Assembly (NCBI GenBank): GCA_017562135.1
Contig: QEYB01000098.1
Location: 139,001-203,000, forward strand
Origin: Dipylidium caninum
Taxonomy: Eukaryota > Platyhelminthes > Cestoda > Cyclophyllidea > Dipylidiidae
DNA length: 64,000 nucleotides
Direction: 5' to 3'
Shown here piece by piece: positions 26,430-39,000 of this stretch. A model generated the notes under the pieces. It made no database searches. It was not told where the DNA came from and saw nothing but the letters and a program-made list of their open reading frames with translations. The number at the start of each line of letters is the position of its first letter. Positions within the stretch are counted from its first letter, which is position 1. Position numbers and translations under genes: made by a program.

Positions 26430-27559
26430 TCACGAAGAGGACTGTGTTGCAGCCAAGATTTTTAGATCCTCAATACACTTTCTAAGAGTCTCCTTCTCCT
26501 GAGTGGGAGTAATTCCAGCAATTACGGCTGACGTAACCCAATTGGCCATATGCTGTTGCTGGAAACGGCGACGTACATTCTCCCGCTCAACGTGATAGTC
26601 CTGAAAAAGCAGTAAGAGTCGACAGTAGCGGATTTTGTATTCATAAAATTTGAAAACTAGACCTCTTGAACTAACCAAACGGCGTAAAACAGCCTTATAG
26701 ACATTCTGTAGACGTTCACGATAAGCCACTTCCATTTGCAACTCGATATTCTCTTTCTTCGCGGCAATCAAAGTGGGAATATGAGCCGCTCGTGCAATCT
26801 CCTCATTTGCCGAATTAATTGTCTTATCCAAGTTGGCAACTGTATTACTCATTGGTTTAGTATAAAAGTTATCAATTCTCCGCTAGGGGAAGAGAAATGA
26901 ATGTTCAAGTGGAAGAACAGGTTATCGAAATTCATTGAAGATTCTAGCGTACCTGAGTCATCTTATCAAGATAATCAGAACAACGAGGTCCAAACGTTTT
27001 GATTGCCCAAGTCATGATAATTACAAAAGGAATTAACTCTATGAAATGAGCATCAACGACCCAATACTCCTTGCTCAGAAGGAAAGCGGTGCTCCCGGTG
27101 AGGAATAGATAGGGACCTGTAACACCGGTGCGAGAATAAAGAGCTTGAAACCACGAATCAGGGATGAATCCCAGACGAACTTTCGGATGCTGCTCAGCCA
27201 CTTTTATTGTGGGATAATTCACCATATCGCGCTCCTTGCCGTAATAAATTTCATTGCACTTATCCCAACGAACTATTGTATCCGAAACATGCTGAAAAAT
27301 AAAGTTAGTTAAATATATGACACCTTGTGATATCTGCTTGCCAAGTCTTCTGCATCCTTGATGGCTTTCTCCGTAATTGCAAGATTCCGCTCGTGGGCTG
27401 TTCCGGTGCTTTGGGAGTTTCCGAAGATGCGGTAGAAAGATATAACTTCGTTGATTTTTGGACGATGTAAATTTTACCTAAAGACCTCCCTTCAATGTAG
27501 TTAGGACGCATAAAACCCCTAGACGCACCTGACATTAAGAACCTTGAGCAGCACGACAT
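26430..27559 (-). CDS. ATP5PB: Mitochondrial ATP synthase subunit b (F0 peripheral stalk)
   Basis: Stator-stalk subunit holding F1 to the membrane in the mitochondrial inner membrane. Exons, 5' to 3': 27324-27559, 26953-27291, 26676-26882, 26430-26600. Family landmarks in order: a helical N-terminal part (HERNLAITEKAIKDAEDL), the motif PKVRLGFIPDSWFQALY then TGVTGPYLF, a hydrophobic hairpin, and the C-terminal stalk with ELQMEVAYRERLQNVYKAV, RRLDYHVE, QQHMANW and QEKETLRKCIEDLK. Introns are 32, 70 and 75 nt. The presequence in the first exon is unclear. Either one base is missing at the CCC run at 27395-27397, giving a tidy presequence (KLYLSTASSE), or a 32-nt intron without a pyrimidine tract restores frame. 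The start ATG at 27559 is the first in the readable frame. Protein about 300 residues against 256 in human. Confidence 0.9.
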
Positions 27560-27596
27560 TGCTGCGATCCAAAGTGCGCGAGCTTGCGTCAATTAA

Positions 27597-27612
27597 CCTA
27601 AAGAATTAAAGA
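27597..27612 (-). promoter_or_regulatory. Candidate 5' splice acceptor upstream of the ATP synthase b start
   Basis: On the minus strand a pyrimidine-rich run ends in TTCTTTAG at 27598, 38 nt before the ATG. It has the form of a 3' splice site and could receive a 5'-UTR exon or a spliced leader. SL trans-splicing is established in tapeworms; its use here is inference. Confidence 0.4.
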
Positions 27613-28736
27613 GAACATAACGTTGTCACATGACATTATCATTGTTTCAAAAGAAATGGTCTTAAGGCAACCAAAATCGTTAAATTTTATACGCAAAATT
27701 TCGGGCAACAATTGAGAGTTATAATATTACAACTTAAGATAGTAGCTGGTGTCAAAATAGCACAGCAATCTGTTTAGTCAGTGCTGCGCAGTTGAAGATT
27801 GTAAATACGTCAGGTTAGGGCTATAATTGTGCGATCGGAACAACGAATACCTGATCTGTTATTTTTAGGTTTACTAAGCTAAGAACTTTCTTAAGTATCT
27901 ATCCATAATGTGATTTTCATGAAATACTGCCATCTGTCTCTTATCAAAAATCCCTCTCCAAGTTTCGAACCTGATATGAAGAGCTCACTCGCCATTCGTA
28001 ATAAACCGTGAAGGAATGGATTGTTCTTAAATTGGCTCTCACCTTAATTAAGAGGTTAAATACATGATCAATAATCAAAATATCTGATCTCTCCATGGAA
28101 CGTAATTTTTCACATTTCGTTACGTGTGCCACTGCGTGAAAGTCTTCTGACTACTCGGCACCTCTTCCAGAAAGACACAAACTCTTTCTCGCACTGTAGT
28201 TGGTTACTCCAGTCTGTAGACCGAGCTGTAATCAATGGACAGGATGGCAAAAAACTAGAGCCGTAATAATTAGCCTTACTAGCATGGTTTTATGAAGACG
28301 CACCCTCTAATTCCCTTCATCACTGAGCAATCGGTCATTTAGGAGATTTGTTCAACAGTCTTACAAGATAGACGGTTATTTGATTTGAGAATTTCGTGTA
28401 AGGGTGTAAATTTTGATGAACCACTTCTTGAAACACATACACTAATTGTATATTTTAGCTAATTCTACGGCATTGGAATCAAATGTGAGTGCACATCCCT
28501 AACATGTCACTTGAGGTCAGGATACTAATCTTTTGGGACATCTACAACTAATTCTACCCCTCATCCCACGGTTTCACCTACCTGCCTCACAAATCCAATA
28601 TAAATTTACTCGTTCCTTATAATATTTATGCGAATATTTACTTTTTTGAATTAGCGCAAAATGCAACTTGACGGATTTATATAAGTTAAATACGTGGGAA
28701 CCCTTTCAATTCTTGCGGGCGTCAGTGGCATATGCA
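27613..28736. other. Divergent intergenic region between ATP5PB and SACM1L
   Basis: About 1.1 kb between two divergently transcribed genes, so promoters of both are expected here. I could not identify specific promoter elements. No other gene seen. Confidence 0.5.
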
Positions 28737-31700
28737 ATGGATTCGCCTCGCGCCTATGATTTGTAAGTCGAATATCTGCCTCTTCAATCTTTAGTTTTGT
28801 CGAAGCCGACAAATATGTTCTTCACGATGTCGGTTCAACAGCTGGTGAACGCCCACTTGTGATTGATTCGTGTGACACATGCTGTTTCCCTATCGGGTAA
28901 TATATCCGCTATTGTGTTTACAGTCAGATTATGATATTTCTTTCTACGAAAGTGCCATGCCGCAGCCAAAAAAGATTTATGGCATTCTTGGGAGCATTCG
29001 TCTTTTATCAGGCCGGTATCTAATGACAGTTGATAAGTGTGAACTTGTCGGCAGTTTATTTGGACACCAAATATTTAAAGTCACCGCAACATCTCTTCAT
29101 CCCTTCGCTAAATCACTAAGCCATCTTAATGCTACAGAGGTAAACTTGTCGAGTTGGTTTTGGATCTGTTTGGTTTCAGATGGTAGCCGAGACGGCCTAC
29201 ATTAATATGCTCACATTCATGCTGCAAATGGAAGGAATGTACTTCTCAAATACCTATGACTTAACTGTTTCCCAGCAACGACTTTCTGACTTCGGTCCGG
29301 AATATAAACATATGAGTATCTTCGAGCGGGTGCGGATTTCAGTATTTTTTATTCTCGGTCCATTCTTTGTTTTAAGCTGATTTTCAGCCGGTTACATTCT
29401 TGCTTTAGGCGGAAAAACAGTTTTTGTGGAATAATGTCCATTTGCAAGACTGGTTCGAAGTGTTGACGGAAATCGCTAAAACTAGTCTATTTCCTTTTAA
29501 TGCATCGAACTACCTTACCCCAATTATTCTTGGTTTTGTCGGCATCGTCAAGGCTTCTGTCTCTTTTGAGTCTACATGTACCGTTGCAAGTTATGCTATC
29601 ATCTCTCGTCGGTCCGTGAAACGTGCCGGGACTCGTTATTTTGCCCGTGGCCTCGATTCCAACGCCGATCCGGCCAATTTCGTGGAAACGGAGCAGTTGG
29701 TCTATTTGCCACCTAGTCACGTCTACTCCTTCGTTCAGATTCGTGGGAGTGTTCCTCTTTACTGGACACAGCGTCCAACATTAAAGTATAAACCTGAGAT
29801 CAAAATAGGTCTTGCTACCTCTGGCACCTTCGGGCATAGTCCTTATTGCGACCCGCAATCCTTGGCGGATGTGGAACCAAACCAGAAAAGCATAATTCGT
29901 CGTCACTTCATTGACCTCTGCTATCTCCATCACTATGGCAGGGTGGTTGCAGTAAATCTGTTAGATCACACCGGCATAGAACGACCTCTTGGTCAGTTGT
30001 ACGCTCTAGCCTCTCAGGTTGTTGATCAACAAGATCTAAAGTATGTGGTAATAGTAGTTATTTTGGTTATGAAAGTTTATTCGATTGGTGGACCCGCTTT
30101 TTTATGCCTTTTGGCAGATATGTGGAGTTTGACTTCCACAAAGAATGTCGAGCTCTACGATGGGACCGGTTGCAAATTCTCATTGATCGCCTAGACCCGG
30201 AGCTCATGAATATGGGGTAAGTATTATTCCGGGTTTATTGAACCACAGTTTTCTTTCAGTGTACATTAGTTTATGTTGTTGCTTCAGAAATTAGTTGTTA
30301 GTAGTATTTCGTTCATAAGTCTAAGATCACGGATTGTGCTTTTGGCGAATTCATCCCGGTGATTGTGTAAAAACTACAAAATCTGGTTGTAATATTCGAC
30401 TTTTCTCCTCCGTCTTGGTAGCGACCCAATTTAGATCATCTTAACTGGATTCGGAAAACCCTTTCAATCGATTTTCTTTATCTTGTGCGTTAAAATTCAG
30501 ACTAGTATACTTGCTCTATTCAGGTCTTGTTTCGTTCAAGTGCATTCCTCTACTGCTAATTTATGGCCCCACTCTTGCAATATCCGTATTTGTGTACTTA
30601 ACATGCAAAAAGGAGTCAAGGTCTCATTATTTCAATCGTATAATATTGTGAATAAGGTAATTTTTATTCTCTGATCAATTTGACCATTTCACTAAGGGTT
30701 TCGTTCCTATCATCGGTGCTACCGAAATTAGGACTGCAGTGGTTTCCTCAATTGTACATCATTTTAGGAGCTGCGGCGAAATTTCATAGATTCACTGATT
30801 CACATCAGGCACCGTTTTGTCGTACTCAATTTTCCTGAGATTTCTCTTGAGGTTATACAAAGGTTTCGCAAAGTCCTTTGCTTGAGAGGCATTAATGTGG
30901 GACCACGGGGTATGTACATCGACGTGGAATCATACAATCACACAATAGCTCAAGTGAGAGATAATGAAAAAACTATCAGTTTCCTTTTCATTCATATCCC
31001 TCGACTTTTAAACCTATTATTAAATTGTCTATACTAAGGGTTTCTCACATATTCTTTCCAGTCAGCTACGGTTGTTAACACCAAGCGGACGAGAGAGCTT
31101 GCAAGACGCGACGGTGTTGTCCCGTCAGTCTGGTGTTTTTCGTACCAACTGCATTGACTGCCTCGATCGCACTAACGTCCTCCAGTCAATGCTCGCTAAG
31201 TGCGCTTTGTTAACGCGCTACGTGATACTGGCACTACTTCCACCACATCAACTGCGGAGGCAGAATTGTGGCCAGGTTTTGGGATGGTGTTTAAAGAGCT
31301 CTGGGCCGATCATGCTGACGTTCTTTCCCTCCAGTATTCGGGCACGCCTGCCCTCAAGACGGATTTTACTAGAACCGGTGAGATTTCCGTTGCCTCCGCG
31401 TTTGTAAATAAATTTTTCGAATCCTAATATTATTTAAAAGATTCTGATTTCTGGATTTATGAGGTAAGTTGCAATCCTGGAAAACTCTCCAATGTCCTAT
31501 GAAGTGGCCACGAAACCAGAATCAGCTGTATGAGTTTGTTATTTATCACAGGATTTTATGAAGTCCGAGAAACGATGTTAAGATATTTGAAAATTGCGCC
31601 CAAGGTACCTCCGGCATGTATGAATTCATCCTTACCTAGCTTGTCTAGTAATACGTTGCTTAATTTAGTCGTTTCTGTCCATTGCGTTTTAGGAGCGAAA

Positions 31701-32813
31701 CCAGGTACCACTAAAATTTACTGTCAACAGCGTATTGTGACTTGTCACTGGTGACCAAATTTTTTAATCTTCCATATAATTGATCTAGTGTCTTTGATCA
31801 ATTTATCCGTTGGAAGGACTCGTTAGCCTTTGAAAAGTTTTAATTAGTTCTGTCATTTATAACGTTAGTCCATCTTTTTGCGTAATTGATGAAATAGCCA
31901 TTTTGAACCCAGTTTACGGTGGGAAGGTCAGGCGGGAAAACCAGGTAAAGGTGGGCATTAAAAGGCAATTTAGATGGTTTGTGGCCAAACGGCCAGTTAG
32001 CCTACTTATCCTCTTCACTCCAGCGTGCCGGAATTGCTCTGTTTAAACGGGGTTGTTGACGGCTCTCACCCTTCTCCATCTATGTATACTCATGGAGTTC
32101 ATACCTTTTGCTTCTGATATTGGCAATTGAAATCCTAAAAGCCGCTTGATTACACGACTTCATATTGCAGAAAAATTTCATTAAATTCTTATTTCTCAAT
32201 CTAAGTAATCCTGCTAGTCTTCATTTATGTAGGCAAGCGCACCTTCAAGGGTATACTGATGGACGGCTACAATTCGCTTTTGCGCTATTACTTGAACAAC
32301 TTTGTTGACGGCTTTCGTCAAGACGCCTTTAATCTTTATCTCGGCAACTACGAGATTTTCAATTCAGTAGACAAGAGGGCGAAGTTACCATTACCGAAAG
32401 GACCCCCATTAAATGACGTGAAAATCATCCGACGACGATTCTTGCCAATGTTTTCTGCATTCTCCACTTCTTTATCTGTGTTAAGTCTCCTCTTCCCCTC
32501 GGGTAAGTTCGTGCGTCATGTTGACTGTCTGTTGTCTTGGTTACTGATAAGCGGTAGTTCATCAGAATCTTGTTGAACTAAATAGTAAAATTATAAGTTC
32601 TAGAATTACATCTTTTGTGGAGAATAGGCAGTTTCTGATTCCTTTAATAGTTACTTTTTAGTAAATCTCCTTTGTTATTCACTCATTTAAGTTGGCTGGA
32701 TCTCCCGTCTCATATACTTCATTTTCTGGGGATTGGCCTCAGTTTTCTCCGCGGCGACTATACTCTCCCATGGTGATGAATTCGTCAACATGCCATGTTT
32801 CCCCATGGAATAA
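28737..32813 (+). CDS. SACM1L: Phosphatidylinositide phosphatase SAC1
   Basis: ER/Golgi membrane lipid phosphatase that dephosphorylates PI4P and PI3P. Exons: 28737-28762, 28795-28896, 28924-29139, 29180-29329, 29409-30040, 30118-30216, 31062-31377, 32233-32502, 32692-32813 (stop TAA). Aligned landmarks: [86 protein letters not shown], the catalytic CX5R loop [16 protein letters not shown] (Cys near residue 438), [16 protein letters not shown], and [15 protein letters not shown]. Two C-terminal hydrophobic segments follow (one ending exon 8, one in exon 9: [17 protein letters not shown]), as in SAC1. About 640 residues; human has 587. Exon 7 is one base short near 31200, and exon 2 joins exon 3 out of frame by one unless a weaker splice pair is used. 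Introns range from about 27 to 855 nt. Confidence 0.93.
28763..28794 (+). other. 32-nt mini-intron in SACM1L
   Basis: Donor GTAAGT and acceptor TTCAATCTTTAG, phase 2, joining MDSPRAYD to [14 protein letters not shown]. The same length, 32 nt, is found in ATP5PB at 27292-27323, with acceptor TTTATTTTTCAG and branch-like TAACTAAC. Confidence 0.85.
30217..31061 (+). other. SACM1L intron 6
   Basis: Donor GTAAGT, acceptor ATTCTTTCCAG, phase 2. No other feature seen. Confidence 0.8.
31378..32232 (+). other. SACM1L intron 7
   Basis: Donor G|GTGAGA, acceptor TTTATGTAG, phase 1, joining TRTG to [13 protein letters not shown]. Nothing else recognised. Confidence 0.8.
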
Positions 32814-35800
32814 CAGCTTGGGTAGCCCTTCCTCTACCCCACTTCTTCCTATATTTCTATGGATTGAAATCATTTTTTTTTCACAGTTTTCTTTTATTGA
32901 ATTTCTGGTTATAAATTCGTGATTGGTTGTTCTGAGTTTATACTTCGTTGTACGTTTTGTCTCCATTTAATTCGTGAAACGTGAGCCCGCTCAATTTAAG
33001 CTTCGGGGACTGACAATGACAAATGCATCTGTCGAAATTGGGGTTAGGTTATTTTCTGTTTAATAGATTTACTTGGAGATGGAACTGTCTTTACTTGATC
33101 CTATTATGTTTTCACAGTAATGGGAATGAATAGATCAGCTGTTGTAAGTTTTTTTAAAAAAGGTGATTTAAGTGCGCCTATATAAGAAGTCCTGTAGATC
33201 CGAGGAAGGAGGGAGACAGGTGTGATTCGAGAGTCATTGAGTGGAGGAGTTCGTGTGTATCGGAGGTGGTGCCTCTGTTGCATGGCGTCCTCTGTCAATG
33301 TCTACTACGTCTCCCATCATAACACTGTCTTACAAGCCACAGCTAACTTTGTGCGACTTATAAACTTTATGGTCGCAGGCATCGTCTTCTTTAGACGAAT
33401 AAAGCTTGCTCTACAAATTTTATGATTCGTGTGTTTGGAGGTCTTCAAGCAATAGTAATTAACGTAGAAAGAGGCTTCCGAACAATTTCGACGAGTACGT
33501 CATTCTCAACACCTATTGAAATTTGTGCAACAGCGTTTGAAAATGACGGTTAAAAAATACAAGTGAGGTGATCATTTAGTAACATTGGTGAAGTGTTAAT
33601 GTTTCTACTACATCGAAATCTTAACAATGGCTCAGCATCCTAAAACCCTTGTTTTAGTTCTCCCCTACTTTTCAATTTTAACAACCGCGGGTTTATGCTG
33701 AGCGTCCTCTATTACACGCTGCCCCCTTTTCGACAAGTACTGAAATAACCCTAAATGGCGAGATCGAGAGGCAAATGTAAAAGAGGCATTTTAACCTCCT
33801 AAATTGGTGACAGCTATGAAAAATGTCATTTGTCTACGGCACTCGAGATTTTGATCTGTAGTTGCGTCTTTCCTTCCTCAGTATGCCCATTAGCCACCAG
33901 TCGCTCCACTCATAACCTCGTGTTCCTCCACGCAACATGCTGGACCAATCTTGAATGTGAAACTCGAATCGCATTGCATCTGTTTTGTGTAAATTGCAAG
34001 CTTTCAATGACACAATCTTATTAAGAATTTGTTTCACTGAAACCAAAAGGTAGATGATGGCGAATACTACGCCGAAATTTCGCAGTGGGGAAAACGAACC
34101 TTCTGCGAAATATTCATCAAAATTATCTATCTCTGATTCGTCACTCACTTTCAAGTAGGGTCCTGTACACTATTATATGTGACTCCCTGTCTTCCAGTCG
34201 GTAAAACTGGCCAAACATAAACAGTAATTGATCGAACCATTGCCTGATGTTGCTACTTGTACGCTACTTGTACACAATATTTCCCTTCTACTCGGAAAAA
34301 CGGAAATACGTCAGATGTCTGTAGCGAACCTAAGGACGCTTACGTTTCCCCATAAAAGTTATCTACCCTTATCTGGCTGTGTACACCATCGACCACAGAG
34401 AAGGCATAGTAAGTCGTTCCTCTTAATATTCAGCTTGGCTTATGACCTTACAAATAGGTTTATTTCTTGTAACTGAGCAGCGGCTGTGATGTATACCCTC
34501 TTCCCCTTCGCCTGGGCTGTTTCACATGCAAAATGCTTAAAGATGGGGGTTAAGCAAACCCGTCAAATCATCGTGTTCAAGAACTGTTACACATGGGAAA
34601 AGGTAGGTAATTGGGGTTGTGCAAAACTGCGGGAGATTGAAAACAATAAGGGAAGAGTGAGGGAGGTATGTCATCTCTTCCAACGAGTGTCGCAGTTTAC
34701 TATACAATTTCAAATGGTTATTGAGCCTTAATTAAAATCAAATTATTGAGAGGCCTGAGTAGAGTCTCTTAAAGGTGATATCCACACCAAGATTCATTAA
34801 TCGCCATGGTGGGCTTATTCGAGAATTTAAGGTTTAAACCGTCTCCAGAATATAGGAACGGCACCAACTCAGAATTGTCAAAAAAGAATCAAGGGAATTT
34901 TGGTTTTCCTATTAAAGGTTTAGAAGAAGGGTATACTGGTGGTTGCAAAAAAAGCTGGGATTCACCGAACCGCTCTAGCTCTGACGATTAAATATTCGGT
35001 TCTCAATTCCATACTTACGTTTCGATGCATTTATTAAAGTCTACTTTACAATACCTTACGAATGGGTTGGAATGAAGTGATTTAAACAGAGGAGTAATGA
35101 ACGAACATTGAAGATAGTGCTCAATTTAGGGGGCTCAATATAAACAGCTTATAAGGTCGACTAATGAAGAGGATGATGGCAAAATGAATGTCTCAGCGGT
35201 GAGGATAGAGACGTTCGGGAGTTCTGGCCAAATCTAATTCCCATAAACTAAATTTAGAAATTGAGATATAAATAGGTGGTGATGAAAGGTGATTCCAGCT
35301 GTACGAATCTAACGATTTTGCGCGTAAGCAAACGAAAACCCTTTTAGTGTCAACCTTTAAAAAGAAGGCAAATGATTTTAATTCTACAAATTTAAAATGA
35401 CCCCCATCTCGGCACGTAATGCGCATCGAGTAAAATAGCCCTTTATCATCAAAGAAAAGGTTAACGATTTTTTGTTACTGAGCTAGGGTTCCAAGGTAGC
35501 TGAAGCACATCCAATAATAGGAGGAAGCCGAGGACTACAAATACCTCGGCACGATGTGTATCAAATAAAACAAAGAAGAATATACCTTGTTATTAAGAAT
35601 TCTTCAGGATAAAGGTTAAGGATATTCCTTACCACATTTCTTCTATTTCTGGGCGTATACAATTGCAGATGTCACGTGACACATGATTGCTTTTTTAGGT
35701 TCAGGAAGATGGGACTTATAATGTACAAGATTTCATTTGCGACCCGAGTTTTCCGAATCTATACCAGGCATATCATGGTGATATCACTCTAATCTCATGT

Positions 35801-36055
35801 GGACTTTGGGTTTGAACGGTGCTGTTTCAAATCAGAATGGAAATCCTTTAATGATAGTGAATGTTAGCTGCACAGCACAATACTTTCTTTAACCATTGTA
35901 AGCCTGTAGGAATACCATGATAAAATACTGTGCATTTTAGTAGTAACTTACACAAACAAATTGAATCTATAAGCCTTTACACTTGTTCATTTAAATAAAA
36001 TTCAAAGATTGTTTATATAGTTAGGAACCGAGCTGATTTCGAATCATTTCTAAAC
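32814..36055. other. Intergenic region SACM1L-PPM1G
   Basis: About 3.2 kb between two tandem plus-strand genes. An open frame on the minus strand (33834-34154, 106 codons) has a hydrophobic stretch but no recognisable family or splice context. No RNA gene seen. Confidence 0.5.
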
Positions 36056-39000
36056 ATGGGTGCATATCTTTCTAAGCCACGGACTGGGAAGGAAACGTCA
36101 TCTGGCTCAAACGAGTGGGTTTCTTACGGCTGTTCTTCCATGCAGGGATGGAGGCGTTTTCAGGAGGTGAAATTTCCCTACACTTTCCATAGTGTCTGGC
36201 ATCACCACATTCATCCTAGCAATTTCGAACATGGGATATTGCTATTTATATTTTAACGTGGACTTGATAGGCGTTTAATTAAATCCCGAGTTTATGTGCT
36301 GTAACAGTTGGTTATTTTTTGTCCGTTATGCAAGGACGCCCACAATTGTATCCTTGATTTCGACCCAAAAAGGACAGCGTCATTGTTCGCAGTATATGAT
36401 GGCCATGGAGGTTCTGAAGTTGCTAAATACTGTTCTTTGCGCTTGCCGCAATTTATTCTCTCTCAACCGAAGTACGCAACTGAAGACGAACCCATCAATC
36501 CTGCTTCAATCTTGAAAAAAGCATTTATCGACTTCGATGTTTCCCTAACTCAAACGAAGGCGAGTTGAATTGTGTCAATTTTATCCTATTTGGTCATTCC
36601 TGTGTAAGATATGCATAATTCAACCATTTAGGTGAAATTGGAACTGAAGGACATAGCCAATCCAGACAATGACGCTGATACCGTAGAACTATCTCCTCAA
36701 GATTCCGATGATAGTGACGAAGGGAGTGAGATGAACAAAGTAAAAGGAAAAAAGAGACTCGATCATGCAGATGATGATCGTGGGTTGGCGTTCTCTTTAA
36801 CTGAAGAGAGCGTTGATGAATTATCAGAATTGAACGACGAAGCCACACGGCCAATTGAGGTTGTCCTTAGGAAACAGTTTAGCGGCGAAATACCAAACTA
36901 CATCCAAGTAGAGTGCTTTGTGTATTTTTGTAAGATACCACATTTTTGTTGTTTTCTGATTTTTTTGCTCTCTAATCAGACTCTTCTTTCCACCATCCGA
37001 CCGAAAATCGGCGACGCAAGTGCCGCGGGACCTTCCACTTCGGGCGTCACTTCAGATGAACCCACTACTGTCAATGAGGCTTCTGAGAAGGATCCTGTCT
37101 CTACTGACAGTAAAAGTGAGTGTTTTAGGCTTCCATTCATTAAATATAGCCAGTTGATAAGGTTTGAGGAAGTTTGTTTTTTTGGTGGATATCTTTTAAA
37201 ACTGATCCGAAATCGTTTCCTTCGTTTTCCGGTTTTTAAGTAATTTTCATTTAAGGGCGCTCATCCGATGTCATGCTTGTTTTGAATGCATCCGGGCCAC
37301 CTATATGCACACTGTGTTTCAACACCCATTGGTGTATGCTATGACCACTAGGTAGATTTTGTTAGAAATCTTACGGTGCCTTGATTAATCCCAGAATATG
37401 TTTTATATATGGGGTACTTGCTTCAGGCTCGCATTTTGTGTATAGCGGTTATAACTAAATAGCCTATTTGGCCGTTATTATTTTGCTTCGGGGTCCTCTT
37501 TCGCGACTTAAGCCTTTTTAGACGCTGAGAGTCTTGGTGGCCTGCTTGCCCCTGTTTGCTCATCCTTTAGTCGATTGGGATACTGTTTGAAGGTGGAATT
37601 ACTCGCTAACTCATCCGTTTATAGATAGTTAGGCAGTTCAACCATTCCTATTAATTTGTCCGATAGTTTTAATGGCATAATGATGACGTGAGTAGCATGA
37701 AAGGCCAAAGCCATGCTCCCCTTATACAATTCATAATTTTTTTTGAGATGTGTGGGAATCCTTACCTTCGTTTTTTGATCAATGGTGACTACGAAAAAAA
37801 TATGGTTTTAGTTGGTGTTACTTTGTTTTCATCGACTTGAAGGTGATGAGGTAAAAACAATAAGTACAGATCAGAAAACATCGGAGGAGGATATCATCAC
37901 GGGTGAGGAAAAAATGGATGAAGAGGAAGGAAAGGATCTGGAAAAAGGGGAAAGGGTGGATCCTATCCCTTCCGTCGCGACAACTCAAGTAAACGAAGAT
38001 GAGGATGAGGACGACGAAGATGATGAGGTTTGTTAACAGTCTTTTTACGACTTTCCGTCCATAATTTCACTCCCTTTCCAGGATTTTGAGGTCGACGATG
38101 AGGAAGAGGACGAAGAAGACGAGGAAGAAGGTGTCGACTATGGCGAATACGATGAAGACGATGAGGGAAGAAGAGGAAGATGAAAACGATGAAGATGGCA
38201 ACTCGATAGGTGTAATTCCGCGGCCAGTAGGATTTACTGAACCGGGCGTGGACAGCGGATCGACGGCTTGTGTTGCTCTTCTGCTCCCTGAACTAGGTTA
38301 TCAGCAAGATGGGGAGAAGCAACAATCTCGGGTTTGTCTCTACGTCGCCAATGCGGGTGATTCGCGGGCGGTTTTATGTCGCGCCGGTGCTGCTGTCGAG
38401 CTCTCGGAAGACCACAAACCCGAAGATCCACCTGAAAAGGCGCGTATTCAGGCTGCTGGTGGTACTGTCACTGCCGACGGACGCGTCAATGATGGCCTCA
38501 ATCTTAGTCGAGCTATTGGCGATCACATCTATAAAGTGAGTTATTGGTGTTTTTTGTAGAGCTTATTATGCTACTTTTTCTTCTCGATGTTTCTCGATGA
38601 AAAAGACATTCATGGCACTGCCTGACCTCTTGCCTTCTAAGGGTTGTTATGCGAGCTTATTGCTAATTCGATTCGAATATCTAAATCCTTAATATTGCCG
38701 TCTTGGACCAATTTTGAATACTACATATTTAGGGTTCTTGTCGTTTCCTTCTGTTACCTCTTAGGCGTTGAGTGAATGCTTTTCATTTGAGTGGACTTTG
38801 TTTTCTTAAAGTTACCTCATCTTTTACTGTAACATGGGGTGTATGTTCAGCCTATTTATAAACAGATCGATTTTTGCTCTTTGATTATTCCACATGTCTA
38901 TACTTTGTAGAATAAATGGCGCCGTCTGGTTCACCCTTTTTATTCATTTGATATGAAATTGAAGCAATAAATTTATCATTTGGTGAGATATTAATTTTGT

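Noticed and set aside
29487..29720. Minus-strand open frame inside SACM1L exon 5
   Set aside because: Shadow of the well-supported plus-strand SAC domain.
33834..34154. 106-codon minus-strand open frame with one hydrophobic segment
   Set aside because: No homology recognised and no exon partners; could be chance in a 3-kb intergenic stretch.
38086..38170. Basic reading frame ([15 protein letters not shown]) as the real N-terminal part of PPM1G exon 6
   Set aside because: It is the shifted reading of the acidic tract; the other frame gives the expected Asp/Glu-rich sequence.
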